Origin: Actinomycetaceae bacterium
GTDB taxonomy: Bacteria > Actinomycetota > Actinomycetes > Actinomycetales > Actinomycetaceae
Assembly: GCA_030537615.1 (NCBI GenBank)
Contig: JAUNVP010000014.1
Coordinates: 1-64,000 of the forward strand
Direction of reading: 5' to 3'
DNA length: 64,000 bases
Part shown: positions 15,070 to 27,400 of the stretch, in pieces
How positions within the stretch are numbered: position 1 is the stretch's first letter
How the letters are laid out: each line of letters opens with the position of its first letter
Made by a program: the position numbers and the translations under genes
The notes under the pieces: generated by a model
The model's input: only the letters and a program-made list of their open reading frames with translations
Databases searched by the model: none
Told to the model about the DNA's origin: nothing

Positions 15070-16879
15070 AATCCGTGAAATCACCAGAATCCTGGTAGCT
15101 AACCGAGGCGAGGTCGCGGTTCGGGTCATCCGTTCCGCGCGGGAGATGGGGATCGAAACCGTCGCCGTGTACGCGGAACAAGACGTACAGACCCTCGCCT
15201 GCGACCTTGCTGACCAGGCCTACAGTCTCGGCTCCACACTCGCAAAAGATACCTACCTCAACGCCGAAGCCATCATTGCCGTGGCAAAACGCGCCAAAGC
15301 TGATGCGATTCACCCCGGATATGGTTTCCTCGCTGAGAACGCCGAGTTTGCTGAGGCCGTCGAAGCCGCCGGCATCCGATGGATCGGCCCGAGTGCACGG
15401 TCAATCGAATCTCTCGGAGATAAAATCCGCGCCCGCCAGATTGCGGAGGCCAACGGGGTTGGAACAATACCCGGTATATCCAGCGGAATCAGCGATGCTC
15501 AACAAGTTCACGACTTTGCCAACCACCATGGCTTCCCCATTCTCATCAAAAAAGCTGACTCCGGTGGAGGGATGGGGATCACCCGTCTCGATGCTGCAGG
15601 AGACATTGATCGGTTCTTCACCGATCACGCCGACGAAGAAACCCTCCGAGGCAGCTTCGTTGAGAAACTCGTCGAATACGCTCGCCACGTCGAAACCCAA
15701 TGCATGCGTGATAAGGCTGGGCACTTTGCCGTGGTATCCACCCGCGACTGCTCGGTACAGCGTCGCAACCAGAAGGTCATTGAAGAAGCCCCTGCTCCGC
15801 ATCTGCCAGAAGAAACCGTCGCCACCATTAATCGTTGGTCCGAAGCGCTCTTTAACGCCGTGGACTACGTCGGTGTTGGTACCTGCGAATTCCTTATCGG
15901 TTCCGATGGGAACCCATACTTCCTCGAAGTCAATCCACGACTTCAGGTTGAACACACCGTATCGGAAGAAGTAGCCGGGATTGATCTAGTTCGTGAGCAA
16001 ATCCGCATCACCCGCGGTGATGACTTGCCACAACTGCCCCAACTGCGCGGACACTCGATCGAAGCGCGCCTCACCAGCGAAAACCCCGCGGACGACCTGA
16101 TGCCGAACACCGGCAGAATTACCCGCATCACTTGGCCCGGTGGTCTCGGCGTGCGAGTAGACTCCTTCATTCGCGAGGGCGACTCAATCGGAGCAGATTT
16201 TGACTCACTTATCGCGAAAATTATTGTTCGCGCACCTGATCGCCAGCGGGCTCTCGCCCGCCTTCACCGCGCCCTATGGGAATTCAGCGTCGATGGCCTG
16301 CCAACCTCGGCACCCCTCATCGAACACATTATTCGCCACCCCGATTTCGTTGGGCCCGATGCCGTCGATGCCCCCGCGGACGCAGCCTTTGCCGTTTACA
16401 CGAAGTGGATGGAGGACACCAATGTTCTCAAAGATGTCAAAGCCCGCATGGAACGCGCCGGTGAGGTCGTGCAACCGACTCAGGAACCAGAATCAATTGT
16501 CACCTACATCGTCGAGCTGGCTGGCAAACGCATGCATCTCAAGCTCCCTGAAGGTCTGCTAGCCAGTGCTCAAGAAGCAGCTCAAGCCGTTGCCGACCTT
16601 CCGCGACAGCGACTGCGCGGAGCACGCAAACGGAAGAAAGCGGAAGCTGAAATCGAAGGCTCCGACGCGATCGCGCCGATTCAAGCCACGGTCGTGCGCA
16701 TTGCCATCGAACCACACGCCAAAGTAGCCGAAGGTGATTTACTCGTGGTTCTCGAGTCCATGAAGATGGAGAAATACATCTACGCCTCCTGTAACGGCAC
16801 CGTCGAACACATTCACGTAGGCCCGGGAAAGACCGTCAAAGCTGGCGATCTTCTCATCAGTATTAAGGAGGACGAATGA
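15056..16879 (+). CDS. accC: Acyl-CoA carboxylase alpha subunit (biotin carboxylase with biotin carrier domain)
   Basis: It carries out ATP-dependent carboxylation of biotin and bears the biotin itself, making malonyl-CoA (or a longer acyl homologue) together with the beta subunit. The ATP-grasp biotin carboxylase domain spans about residues 5-455: ILVANRGEVAVRVIRSARE, KKADSGGGMGI, FLEVNPRLQVEHTVSEEV. A linker follows, and a biotinyl domain ends the 607-residue chain with VLESMKMEK, giving biotinylated Lys570. The ATG at 15056 follows AAAGGA and overlaps the birA end; an in-frame start at 14978 would add 26 unlikely residues. The stop overlaps the beta-subunit start (ATGA). Confidence 0.93.
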   Translation: MTKHEIREITRILVANRGEVAVRVIRSAREMGIETVAVYAEQDVQTLACDLADQAYSLGSTLAKDTYLNAEAIIAVAKRAKADAIHPGYGFLAENAEFAEAVEAAGIRWIGPSARSIESLGDKIRARQIAEANGVGTIPGISSGISDAQQVHDFANHHGFPILIKKADSGGGMGITRLDAAGDIDRFFTDHADEETLRGSFVEKLVEYARHVETQCMRDKAGHFAVVSTRDCSVQRRNQKVIEEAPAPHLPEETVATINRWSEALFNAVDYVGVGTCEFLIGSDGNPYFLEVNPRLQVEHTVSEEVAGIDLVREQIRITRGDDLPQLPQLRGHSIEARLTSENPADDLMPNTGRITRITWPGGLGVRVDSFIREGDSIGADFDSLIAKIIVRAPDRQRALARLHRALWEFSVDGLPTSAPLIEHIIRHPDFVGPDAVDAPADAAFAVYTKWMEDTNVLKDVKARMERAGEVVQPTQEPESIVTYIVELAGKRMHLKLPEGLLASAQEAAQAVADLPRQRLRGARKRKKAEAEIEGSDAIAPIQATVVRIAIEPHAKVAEGDLLVVLESMKMEKYIYASCNGTVEHIHVGPGKTVKAGDLLISIKEDE

Positions 16880-18444
16880 GCGATTCAGTCCTAGACGAAA
16901 GAATTGGGCGGAATAACTTTGCCCAAAAAGCTGCCGCGATGTTGGAAGCCGCTGAAGAACGTGCCCGAGCGCGTCAGCACGCTAACGGCCGGAAAACCGC
17001 TCGCGAACGCATCGAAATCCTCCTCGACGACGGATCCTTCCACGAGATCGACCGGTTTGCCGGCGGTAATATCGACGAAGGCTACCTGGGAGCCGCTGTG
17101 ATCACCGGATTTGGCGACATTGATGGACGCAGTGTCGCAGTATGGGCGCAGGACTTCTCCGTTCGCGGCGGAACGCTTGGTGAAGTTGAAGGCTACAAAA
17201 TACTGCACCTGATGGAACAGGCCAAGCGTCTGAAAATCCCCATTATCTCTCTACTCGACTCCGGCGGCGCCCGAATTCAAGAGGGCGTGGCCGCGCTCGC
17301 GCAATACGGCAAAATTTTCAAAGCTAATACCGAAGCTTCCGGGGTGATACCGCAGATTTCTGTCATTCTCGGCCCCTGCGCCGGAGGCGCGGTGTACGGT
17401 CCCGCCCTCACCGACTTCATCGTCATGACGAAGAAATCCTCGTACATGTTTGTGACCGGACCATCCGTTGTCAAAGCAGCTACCGGGGAAGAAATATCGT
17501 CCGAAGACCTCGGTGGCGGAGACCTGCACAACACGGAATCCGGTGTAGCCCACTTCCTCGCCGACGATGAGGACGAAGCGCTCGACTACACGCGCACCCT
17601 CCTGTCCTACCTGCCCTCACATTGCGACGACGAGCCACCGCAGTACCGGTTCGACCCCGCTGATTTCAATGCCGCACTTGCCCAATCGGTCGGCGATCTC
17701 GTCCCCGAATCACCCAAGCAACCATACGACATGGTCGACGTCATTGAAGCTATCGCTGACAATGAAGAATTCCTCGAAGTGCAGCCGCTTTTCGCACCAT
17801 CAGTCGTTATCGGATTCGCCTGTTTTGAAGGCCGTAGCGTCGGAATCGTCGCCAATCAGCCGCTCCACGATGCGGGAACCCTCGATGTCAATGCCTCCGA
17901 AAAAGCCGCTCGTTTCGTGCAATTCTGCGATGCCTTCGGTATCCCCATCGTCACCCTTGTGGACGTTCCCGGCTATCGGCCCGGTTCCGAACAAGAACGT
18001 GCCGGAATTATTCGTCGCGGCGCTAAACTCATTACCGCCTACGCCACCGCCACGGTTCCACTCATCACCATCGTCATTCGCAAAGCCTACGGCGGCGCAT
18101 ACATTGTCATGGGATCGAAGTCGCTCGGTGCCGATATCAACTACTCGTGGCCATCCTCAGAAATTGCCGTCATGGGATCGGAGGGCGCAGTCGACATCGT
18201 CTTCCGCAAACAGCTCGTCCAAGCCGGTAAAGAAGGCCGCGACGTTGCCGAACAACGTCAGCACTATATGGATCTGTACTCCCAGCAGTCCGTTAATCCC
18301 AATCTCTCGCTCAACAAAGGCGAGCTAGATGCCCTCATCGAACCCCGAGACACCCGCGCAGTAATCTGCCGCTCACTCACCATTCTTGCCCGCAAAGACC
18401 GGACCACGTGCTCGCCACGTATCCACGACAACGCTCCCATGTAG
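16876..18444 (+). CDS. accD: Acyl-CoA carboxylase beta subunit (carboxyltransferase)
   Basis: The 522-residue carboxyltransferase moves the carboxyl group from biotin to acetyl-CoA or propionyl-CoA. It has both crotonase-fold halves of the PccB/AccD family: LLDSGGARIQEGVAAL and GPCAGGAVYGPALTD in the N half, and PGYRPGSEQERAGIIRRGAK and RKAYGGAYIVMGSKSLGAD in the C half, where oxyanion-hole glycines lie. Its start overlaps the alpha-subunit stop, implying a stoichiometric complex. Placement directly before the fatty acid synthase gene argues that its main product is malonyl-CoA for that enzyme; chain-length preference cannot be read from sequence. Confidence 0.93.
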   Translation: MSDSVLDERIGRNNFAQKAAAMLEAAEERARARQHANGRKTARERIEILLDDGSFHEIDRFAGGNIDEGYLGAAVITGFGDIDGRSVAVWAQDFSVRGGTLGEVEGYKILHLMEQAKRLKIPIISLLDSGGARIQEGVAALAQYGKIFKANTEASGVIPQISVILGPCAGGAVYGPALTDFIVMTKKSSYMFVTGPSVVKAATGEEISSEDLGGGDLHNTESGVAHFLADDEDEALDYTRTLLSYLPSHCDDEPPQYRFDPADFNAALAQSVGDLVPESPKQPYDMVDVIEAIADNEEFLEVQPLFAPSVVIGFACFEGRSVGIVANQPLHDAGTLDVNASEKAARFVQFCDAFGIPIVTLVDVPGYRPGSEQERAGIIRRGAKLITAYATATVPLITIVIRKAYGGAYIVMGSKSLGADINYSWPSSEIAVMGSEGAVDIVFRKQLVQAGKEGRDVAEQRQHYMDLYSQQSVNPNLSLNKGELDALIEPRDTRAVICRSLTILARKDRTTCSPRIHDNAPM

Positions 18445-18470
18445 GGCTGACCAGAAAGTTTTGATTCTCT

Positions 18471-21400
18471 ATGTCTAGTAGTTTTTTCGCTTCCCTCACT
18501 GACAAGTACGCGCTCGTTTTTGCCGGCCAGGGGAGTGCGTGGAGGGCCGCCCTCGACCAGTCACTCACCATGCCAGATGCTGGCACCCAGATCCGTGCCG
18601 CCTACCGCGCGGCCCGTGAGATGACCGATCCGGTGGCACTTCCTCTACTTACTCATGCTCCCGGTGCGCAAGCTCGTCTCGATGAGATCTTCGCTGGAGA
18701 ATCTATCGACGACCCGCGTGATCGGGAAGCGGGGGTCTCTGTTCCAGGTATCACCCTCGCCCAATTGGGTGCTCTTATCGACCTGGATGGAACGAGTCTT
18801 GATACTCGTGCGAATCCGCCGCAAGCCTTCCTCGGGCATTCACAAGGAGTGCTCGGCGCCGCGCTAGCCACGGCTTTCGTGGACGACGACCTCCCCCAGG
18901 TGCACAAGGTGCTCGCCCTATCGTTCCTCATTGGACACGCCGCCCAGTCGGTTACGCTCCGTCTCGGAGCGAATGCGCTCGCGGCTCGCACGCCGATGCT
19001 GTCAGTGCGCGGAGTGCCCCGGGAATACCTGGAGTCCGCAACCGTGTACCGAGCGGTCATTAACGATGGGCAGGCAATTGTCTTTTCGGGCAAACCTACC
19101 GATCTCGAAGCCTTCCAGCACGAAGTGGAACAACGCATCAGCGGTTTCAACGCCGGCCTCGAAGCCCGCAAGTACGGTGGGCGCGCAATTCACGCCCGCT
19201 TTGACTTCCTGCCCGTGGGTGCCCCCTTCCACTCACCGCTCCTAGATGATGCGCTCAGCCTGACGATGGAATGGGTTGCGCAACTCAACGCGGCAGGCGT
19301 TGACATCAACGAAGAATGGGCTCGCGGTATTGCGCGTGCGATCCTCGTCGAACAGGCGGACTGGGTCTCCCAGCTTGATACCGTACGTCGCGAGGGCGTC
19401 ACCTGGTTCCTCGACCTCGGCCCCTCGGATATGGTGACGCGCATGAGCCGCACATTACTGGCCGGCTCGGGCTCAGCAATGATTAATGCGGGGACGCGCG
19501 AAGCGCGCACCGACCTCGATACCCCCGGATTCACCGTCGACAAGCCGGTGTCGTGGGATTCATTTGCGCCGACACTCGTTACCCTTCCCGACGGTCGAAC
19601 AGTGGTTGATACGGCCTTTACTCGTCTGACCGGTCGCTCACCCATCGTGCTTCCCGCCATGACTCCCACAACCGTGTACCCAGAAATTGTGGCAGCGGCC
19701 GCGAATGCCGGTAATTGGGCGGAAATGGCCGGTGGCGGTCAATACTCCGAGGAAGTCTTTACCGAAAATAAGGATGGGCTGAAGAAGCTCCTCGAACCGG
19801 GCCGCGCCGCCGGATTTAACGGCATGTTCTTTGACCGCTACATGTGGAACCTCCAGTTCGGCGTCAATCGTATTGTGCCCAAAGCTCGCCACAATGGAGC
19901 CCCCATTGATTCGGTGACCATTGCTGCGGGGATTCCCGAGCCAGACGAAGCTGATGAGCTCATCAATCAGCTTCTCGCCGACGGCTTCACCTACCTATGC
20001 TTTAAGCCCGGTACCGTCGACCAAATCAACGCGGTACTCGATATTGCCGACGCGCACCCCGACATCACCTTCATCATGCAGGTGGAGGACGGTCACGCCG
20101 GAGGACACCACTCGTGGGTCAATCTTGACGACCTCCTGCTCGATACGTATGCGCGTACGCGCGCGACCTCCAATATTGTGTTGGTTGTTGGCGGCGGTAT
20201 TGGAACCCCGGAGCGGGCAACCGAATACATTACAGGTACATGGTCGGCGCCCTACGGCCGCCCCGACATGCCGGTCGATGCCGTCATGCTCGGCACCGCG
20301 ACAATGGCGGTTAAAGAAGCGCGCACATCGCCGCAGGTTAAGCAACTGCTCAAGGACACTCCCGGAGTGCACGAAGATGGTGGCTGGGTAGGTCGCGGTG
20401 AGTCGAAGGGCGGCATCACGTCCGGACTGTCCCACCTCGACGCCGACATGCACGAAATTGAGAACTCCTCCTCGCGCGCCTCCCGACTCATTCATGAGCT
20501 CGACGGCGACCTCGAGGCAATCCATGCGCGCCGCGACGAATTGATTGCGGCTTTGGCGAAAACTGCGAAACCCTACTTTGGTGACGTCCACGAAATGACC
20601 TACGCCGAGTGGATTACCCGGATGGTATCCCTGTCGTATCCGTACGCCGATCCGACGTGGCAAGATCGCGTCTACGACCTCTTCCACCGTATCGAAGGGC
20701 GTCTCGCTGACGCCGATCACGGTGAGGTAGAAACGCTGTTCCCGTCCATGAGTGATATCGACGATGGAGAAGCAGCACTGGAGAAGTTGCTCGACGCCTA
20801 CCCGCAGGCCACAACCCTATACGTTGGGGCATCGGACTCCGCATGGTTCGTACAACTGTGCCGCAAATATCACAAGCCCATGCCGTTTGTACCGATCCTT
20901 GACGCCGACCTGGCGCGCTGGTGGGGGACCGACACGCTATGGCAATCCCACGATGAACGCTTCGACGCGGACGCCGTGCGTATTATTCCCGGACCGTTAT
21001 CTGTGGCCGGTATTGATCGCATCGACGAACCCATTGGCGAAATGTTCGCCCGCTATGAAACCGCCGTGGTCGAGGCCATCGACGCCAAACCGGTACCCGT
21101 GTACTCGCGCTACCGCGACGCGCAATCGGCCGAAGAGTTCGTGCGTCAGACTCCGAACATGGAATGGAATGGCAACCTCGTCGCCAACCCGGCCTACGTC
21201 ATGCCGAACTCCACCACCATCGATCAGAGCGACGCCGGGCTCACCATTCGCGTCCACTGCGATACCGCCTGGGACAATCTCGAACAGTATCGGCCCCACG
21301 CCGTGCGCGAAATCGACATCCCGATCCTGCTACCCGAATCATGCGCCACCGGCGGATACCCGGTGGTTGATATGGCCCGCCTGGGAGTGACCGCCTACGA

Positions 21401-24400
21401 TCTACTTGCCGGTGCCGCCGGAGTCGGAACAACAACGGTCAACGGTGACACCATCGAGAGGATGCCAAGCGTCGAACCGAATGACGGATTCGGCATCGTG
21501 CACGCCGGATTTACCTACACCTCCGATCTGGGGCCGGCCCACGGGGCGGTCACCGGAGGAGTATTGGCTGCCGACCTCGTCGATGTCGTACCTGACGCAC
21601 TGGTTGGCCCGTGCTGGCCCGCAATCTACACTGCGCTCGGAACCGCTATCTACGACGACATACCCGTCATCGAAGGACTCGTTAATGCCGTGCATCTCGA
21701 CCACACGGTGACACTGTCGGGCGCCCTCCCCGCTGACGGCTCCCACATCACGGTACAGGGTGAGTGCGCGGAGCTGTCCGAATCGAGCTCCGGTCGAGTT
21801 GTTCGCGTCGAAATCACCATGTTTGATGGGGAGCGCGAGTTTGCGCGACTTACCGAACGATTCGCTATTCGAGGCCGGGTAGCTTCAACCCAGCCACCGG
21901 CACCAGCGCCCTCCTTCGCGCCGGGTGCCACCCTGATTGACACGCCCAGGTCTTTCCTGCGTCGCGTCACGGTACAGGCTCCCGATGACATGACCGCATT
22001 CGCTAATGTGTCCGGCGACTTTAACCCCATCCATACCTCGTATGCGGCAGCAGGGCTATCGGGGCTCACGGCGCCGCTCGTTCACGGTATGTGGCTGTCG
22101 GCAACCGCCCAACATGTCATTAGCGCCACCAATATTTCCGGCATTGATTCGATCGGACGCCTCGGAGTGATTCGCGGCGTGCGCACCCCAGCCATGGAAA
22201 TCACCGGCTGGTCCTACCAGATGTACGGCATGGTCGACCTCAACGATCAGGTGGAAATCACCGTCGAACGCGTGGGGCGCGCAGTCGGTGGCGACCTCGC
22301 CATCGAAGTAACCTGCCGCATTGGCGGACAGATGGTTTCAACCGGACGCGCCCTCGTCAGCGCTCCGGTCACCGCCTACGTCTATCCCGGACAGGGAATT
22401 CAGCGCGCCAAAATGGGTATGGAGAACATGACCCCGGTGGTGCGAGAAATCTGGACGCGCGCCGATCAACACACGCGCCGCTCTCTCGGCTTTTCGATTG
22501 AAGCGATTGTGCGCGATAACCCGACTGAACTGCGCGTAGGTACAGAGGTACTTCGTCACCCCGAAGGCGTCCTCAACCTCACGCAGTTCACGCAGGTTGC
22601 CCTCGCCACTTTGGCTTACGCGCAGACCCAGCAACTCAAGGCCGATGACGCTTTCGTTGATGGTTGCTTGTATGCCGGGCACTCACTCGGTGAATACAAT
22701 GCTCTGGCGGCCTGCGCCGATATCTTCCCCCTCGAACAAGTACTCGAGATTGTGTACCAACGTGGCTCAGCCATGCACCACCTCGTTGAACGCGATAGTC
22801 ACGGGCGATCCAACTACCGACTTGGCGCATTGCGTCCCAACCAGTTCGGCGTTGGGGATGACGGGGTGCGCGAATACATTCAGTCGGTTGCAGACGCATC
22901 GGGAGAATTCCTCGAAATCGTCAACTATAATCTCGCCGGTTCGCAGTACGCGGTGGCTGGGACGATAGCTGGCCTTGAAGCACTTGAAAAAGACGCGGTG
23001 CGCCGAGCCGATGAGTTCGGTGGACGCAGCCCCTTCATGCTGATCCCCGGTATCGACGTTCCGTTCCACTCCTCAGTCTTGCGCGCCGGTGTTCCCGCAT
23101 TCCGGGAAAAACTCGACGCACTTTTGCCTGAGCAACTCGAGTATCAGGTGTTGGAAGGGCGGTATGTGCCGAACTTGGTGGCGCGCCCGTTCGAACTATC
23201 CGAAGACTTCGCACGCGACATTTGTTCTGTCGTGCCGTCCGAGCTGGTCAGTGATTTACTTGAGCGCGGATGGGAACAGGCGATGGAGAACCCGGTGCAG
23301 GTTGCACGCACGCTCCTCATTGAACTCCTGGCCTGGCAGTTCGCATCCCCGGTGCGCTGGATTGAAACGCAGGATCTGCTGTTCCACGAGTCTCCCCGCG
23401 GTGCGGGCGTGGAGCGCGTCATTGAAGTTGGATTAGCGTCAGCTCCGACCCTCGCTAACTTGGCGGAAAAGACTCTCGCGCTCCCACACCTACGCGGTGT
23501 CGACGTAGAAGTGCTCAATGTGGAACGAGACGACGCTCGAGTCAAGGCAGAAGACGTCCATTCGGCGCCCTCTGACTCCGACACTGACGAAGGTACAGGA
23601 TCAACCGGTTCAGCCAGCGCCGCCACCGATGCCGACAGCATCAAATCTGTGCCGACGAATTCCAGCGAAGGTACAGGGTCGGTGGAAAACACCGTCGAAA
23701 CGGCGGAAACCACTCACCCTGTACCTAGTGAGCAGCCGGCGATGCCATCGGGATCAGCGACCGCAGCCGCTGACGCTCCGGATCTCCCCGTATCTGCGGG
23801 TGAGGCCGTGCGCATGCTCCTCGCATACGCCAACAAGATGACACCGGCCCAAGTGGAGGACTCCGACACGGTCGATACCCTCACCAACGGTGTGTCCTCG
23901 AAACGAAATCAGCTCTTGATGGACATGGCCGCCGAACTCGGCGTACCTAACATTGAGGGTGCGGCCGAAGCGACAGTTGCTGAGCTCATCGGCAAGGTCA
24001 ATGCGGTGGCGGGAAACTACCGCGCATTTGGCCCCGTCCTCACCGACGCGATTACCGCGCGTTTGCGTAAGCTGTTCGGCGGGGCCGGCCTCAAGCCGAA
24101 CCACGTCGATACCCGTGTCTCGGGAACCTGGGGCTTAGGGGACGGATGGATTCCTCAGGTTGGAGCGGCCATCTTGCTCGGCACCCGCGAAGGTGAATCA
24201 GTGCGCGGGGGCGAGCTCGCCACCCTACCATTGACCGTCACCAGCCCGGCAGAAGCCGATGCTCTCATCGATGCCGCTGTTCAATCGGTCGCTACGGCCC
24301 ACGGACTGTCGATTTCACTATCCTCCGGTTCAGCCGGTGGCGGTGAAGTCGTTGACTCGGCAGCCCTGACCGAACTACGAGAGCAGATTCTTGGCGACAA

Positions 24401-27400
24401 TGGGATTCTTGCATCGCAAGCACGCGACATCCTCGCGAAACTCGGGCTGGGCAACCGTCCCGCCGACGGGACCAGCGAGGACACCAGCGAACTCGTCGAA
24501 GCTATCGACTCCGAACTAGGTACAGGATGGCTGTCAACGGTTACTCCTGCGTTTAGTGCGGATAAAGCAGTGCTGCTCGATGACCGGTGGGCGAGTGTCC
24601 GCGAAGATCTCGCGCGCGTCTTCTCCGGCCAACTAGTTGCGGAGAACATCGTGGTCGATCAATTCCGTGGCGGAGGTGAATCGCTACGCGACCTCGCCCA
24701 GTGGTATGCCAACCACGGCGGCGATTCGGTCTTCGCTGATATTGCCGAGGCCGCCATGAACGAGCCGTCCGGGGAATACGCCAACGACATCGCCCTCGTG
24801 ACCGGTGCGGCACCGAACTCGATTGCGGCCGCAGTGGTTGGAAAACTGCTCGCTGGGGGAGCGACCGTCATCATGACGGCCTCATCCATCAACGATGCGC
24901 GACTGGCATTTGCCAAGACCCTGTACCGTGACAACGCGGCTATTGGGGCATCGCTGTGGCTGGTGCCGGCGAACCTCGCGAGTTTCCGCGACGTTGACGC
25001 CCTCATCGACTGGGTTGGTACGGAGCAGACACAGACGGCGGGAGCGACGACAACCGTTATCAAACGGGCACTATTGCCAACCCTGTACCTACCGTTTGCG
25101 GCCCCACCGGTACGCGGCACGCTCGGTTCCTCGCCGCACGACGCGCTCGGTCAAGAGCGATTGTTGCTGTGGAGCATTGAGCGAGCAATCCACCAGCTCT
25201 CCCAGCTTGGGACCGCTACCGCCACCGATCACCGCGTCCACGTCGTGCTTCCCGGCTCTCCGAACCGCGGAACCTTCGGCGGCGACGGAGCGTACGGCGA
25301 AGCGAAAGCAGCTTTCGACGCCATCGTTAACAAGTGGAGTTCAGAAAAGGGGTGGACCGACCGAATCACGCTCGCCCACCCGCGCATCGGCTGGGTACAG
25401 GGGACCGGTCTGATGGGCGCGAACGACGTCCTCGTTCCCGCCGCTGAGGCCGCCGGAATCCACGTCTACACGACCGAGGAAATGGCCGGAGAACTGCTCA
25501 AACTGATGAGCGAGGACGCCCGCGAGCGGGCGACACAGGCTCCGGTCGATGCCGATCTCACCGGCGGACTATCCGAAATCGATCTCGACCTCCCCGCCCT
25601 CGCCGCCCAAGAACGTACCCGCATGGTGTCCGAAAATGCCGATACAGAAGCAGTCCAGCCACGTATTGCGGCCCTCCCGAATCTTGTGAAACCCCGCCTA
25701 GCCGAACCGCTGGAGTGGACTCCGGGCACAACCAGTCTGCGCGAACAGGTCGTCATTGTCGGCCACGGAGAAATCAGCGCGTGGGGGTCGGGGCGCACTC
25801 GCCTAGAGGCCGAGATCGGAGACGACCTCGAACTCACCGCTGCCGGGGTCATGGAACTGGCGTGGATGATGGGCCTGATCGAATGGAAAGATAACCCGTC
25901 GACCGGCTGGTATGACGCGGAGGGAAACCCGGTCGAAGAAGCCGATATCTACGCTCGGTACAAGGATGAGGTGATTGCCCGTTCCGGTATTCGCCCGCTT
26001 AGCGATGACTCCACCATCATTGACGGCGGATCAGACGATGCGGCTACCGTGTACCTTGAATCGGACCAGGTATTCGCCGTTGACTCCGAGGAGGATGCCC
26101 GCGCTTACGCTGTCGCTGATCCAACCCACACGGACGTGTGGTTTGACGGTGAGTGGAAGGTCCTCAAGCGTGCCGGCTCGGCCGTGAGGGTCCCGCGCCG
26201 CGCCACCCTCACTCGCAGTGTCGGAGGGCAGATTCCCGACAACTTCGATCCGGCTAAATGGGGGATTCCGCCCACCATGCTCGAGGCTCTCGACCGCATC
26301 GCGGTGTGGAATCTCGTCACCGCGGTTGACGCGTTCATCTCCGCCGGGTTCAGTCCAGCCGAACTACTCCAGGCCGTCCACCCTGCTGAAGTGTCATCAA
26401 CCCAAGGTACAGGTATTGGGGGTATGGAATCCTTGCGCAAGGTATTCCTCGATCGATTCTTAGGTGAAGACCGACCGCAGGACATCCTGCAAGAAGCTCT
26501 CCCCAACGTGGTTGCAGCCCACACTATGCAGTCCTACATCGGCGGATACGGACAGATGATCCACCCGGTTGGTGCCTGCGCTACGGCCGCCATCTCCATT
26601 GAAGAGGGCGTTGACAAGATCACGCTCGGCAAATCGAGCTTCGTTGTCGCCGGGGGTATTGACGACATCTCGGTCGAATCCCTCACCGGTTTCGGTGACA
26701 TGAATGCGACCGCTGATTCGGCAACCATGTACGCAAAGGGCATTTCGCCTCGCCACTTCTCCCGGGCCGGCGACCGTCGCCGAGCAGGCTTCCTGGAAGC
26801 AGAGGGCGGCGGCACCGTCCTCCTCACCCGCGGAGACATTGCCGCCGACCTCGGTCTCCCGGTCTACGGAGTCGTGGCCTATGTACAGTCCTTCGCAGAC
26901 GGTGCCCACACTTCCATTCCAGCTCCAGGATTGGGAGCTCTGGCGGCAGGACGTGGCGGAGAAAACTCCGCTCTCGCGCATGCCCTCAAGGGACTCGGTT
27001 CATCCCCAGACGACATCGGCGTGCTATCCAAGCACGATACGTCGACCAACGCCAACGACCCCAATGAGGCCGAACTCCACTCGCGTCTGGCAAAAGCACT
27101 GGGACGCACTGCGGGTAACCCGCTCTACGTGATCTCACAAAAGACGCTGACCGGGCATGCCAAGGGCGGAGCCGCGCTGTTCCAAACAGCGGGAATCTGC
27201 GACGTGTTCACCCACCAGGTGATCCCGCCGAACCGTTCCCTCGACTGCCTCGATCCGGTAATGCAAGCACACACGCCGCTTGTGTGGCTGCGGCACCCAC
27301 TGCGCACAGCGGCCGCCCCGATCCGTGCCGGGGTACTCACCTCGCTTGGATTCGGTCACGTTTCAGCCATTATCGTGTTAGTTCACCCGGCCGCTTTTGA

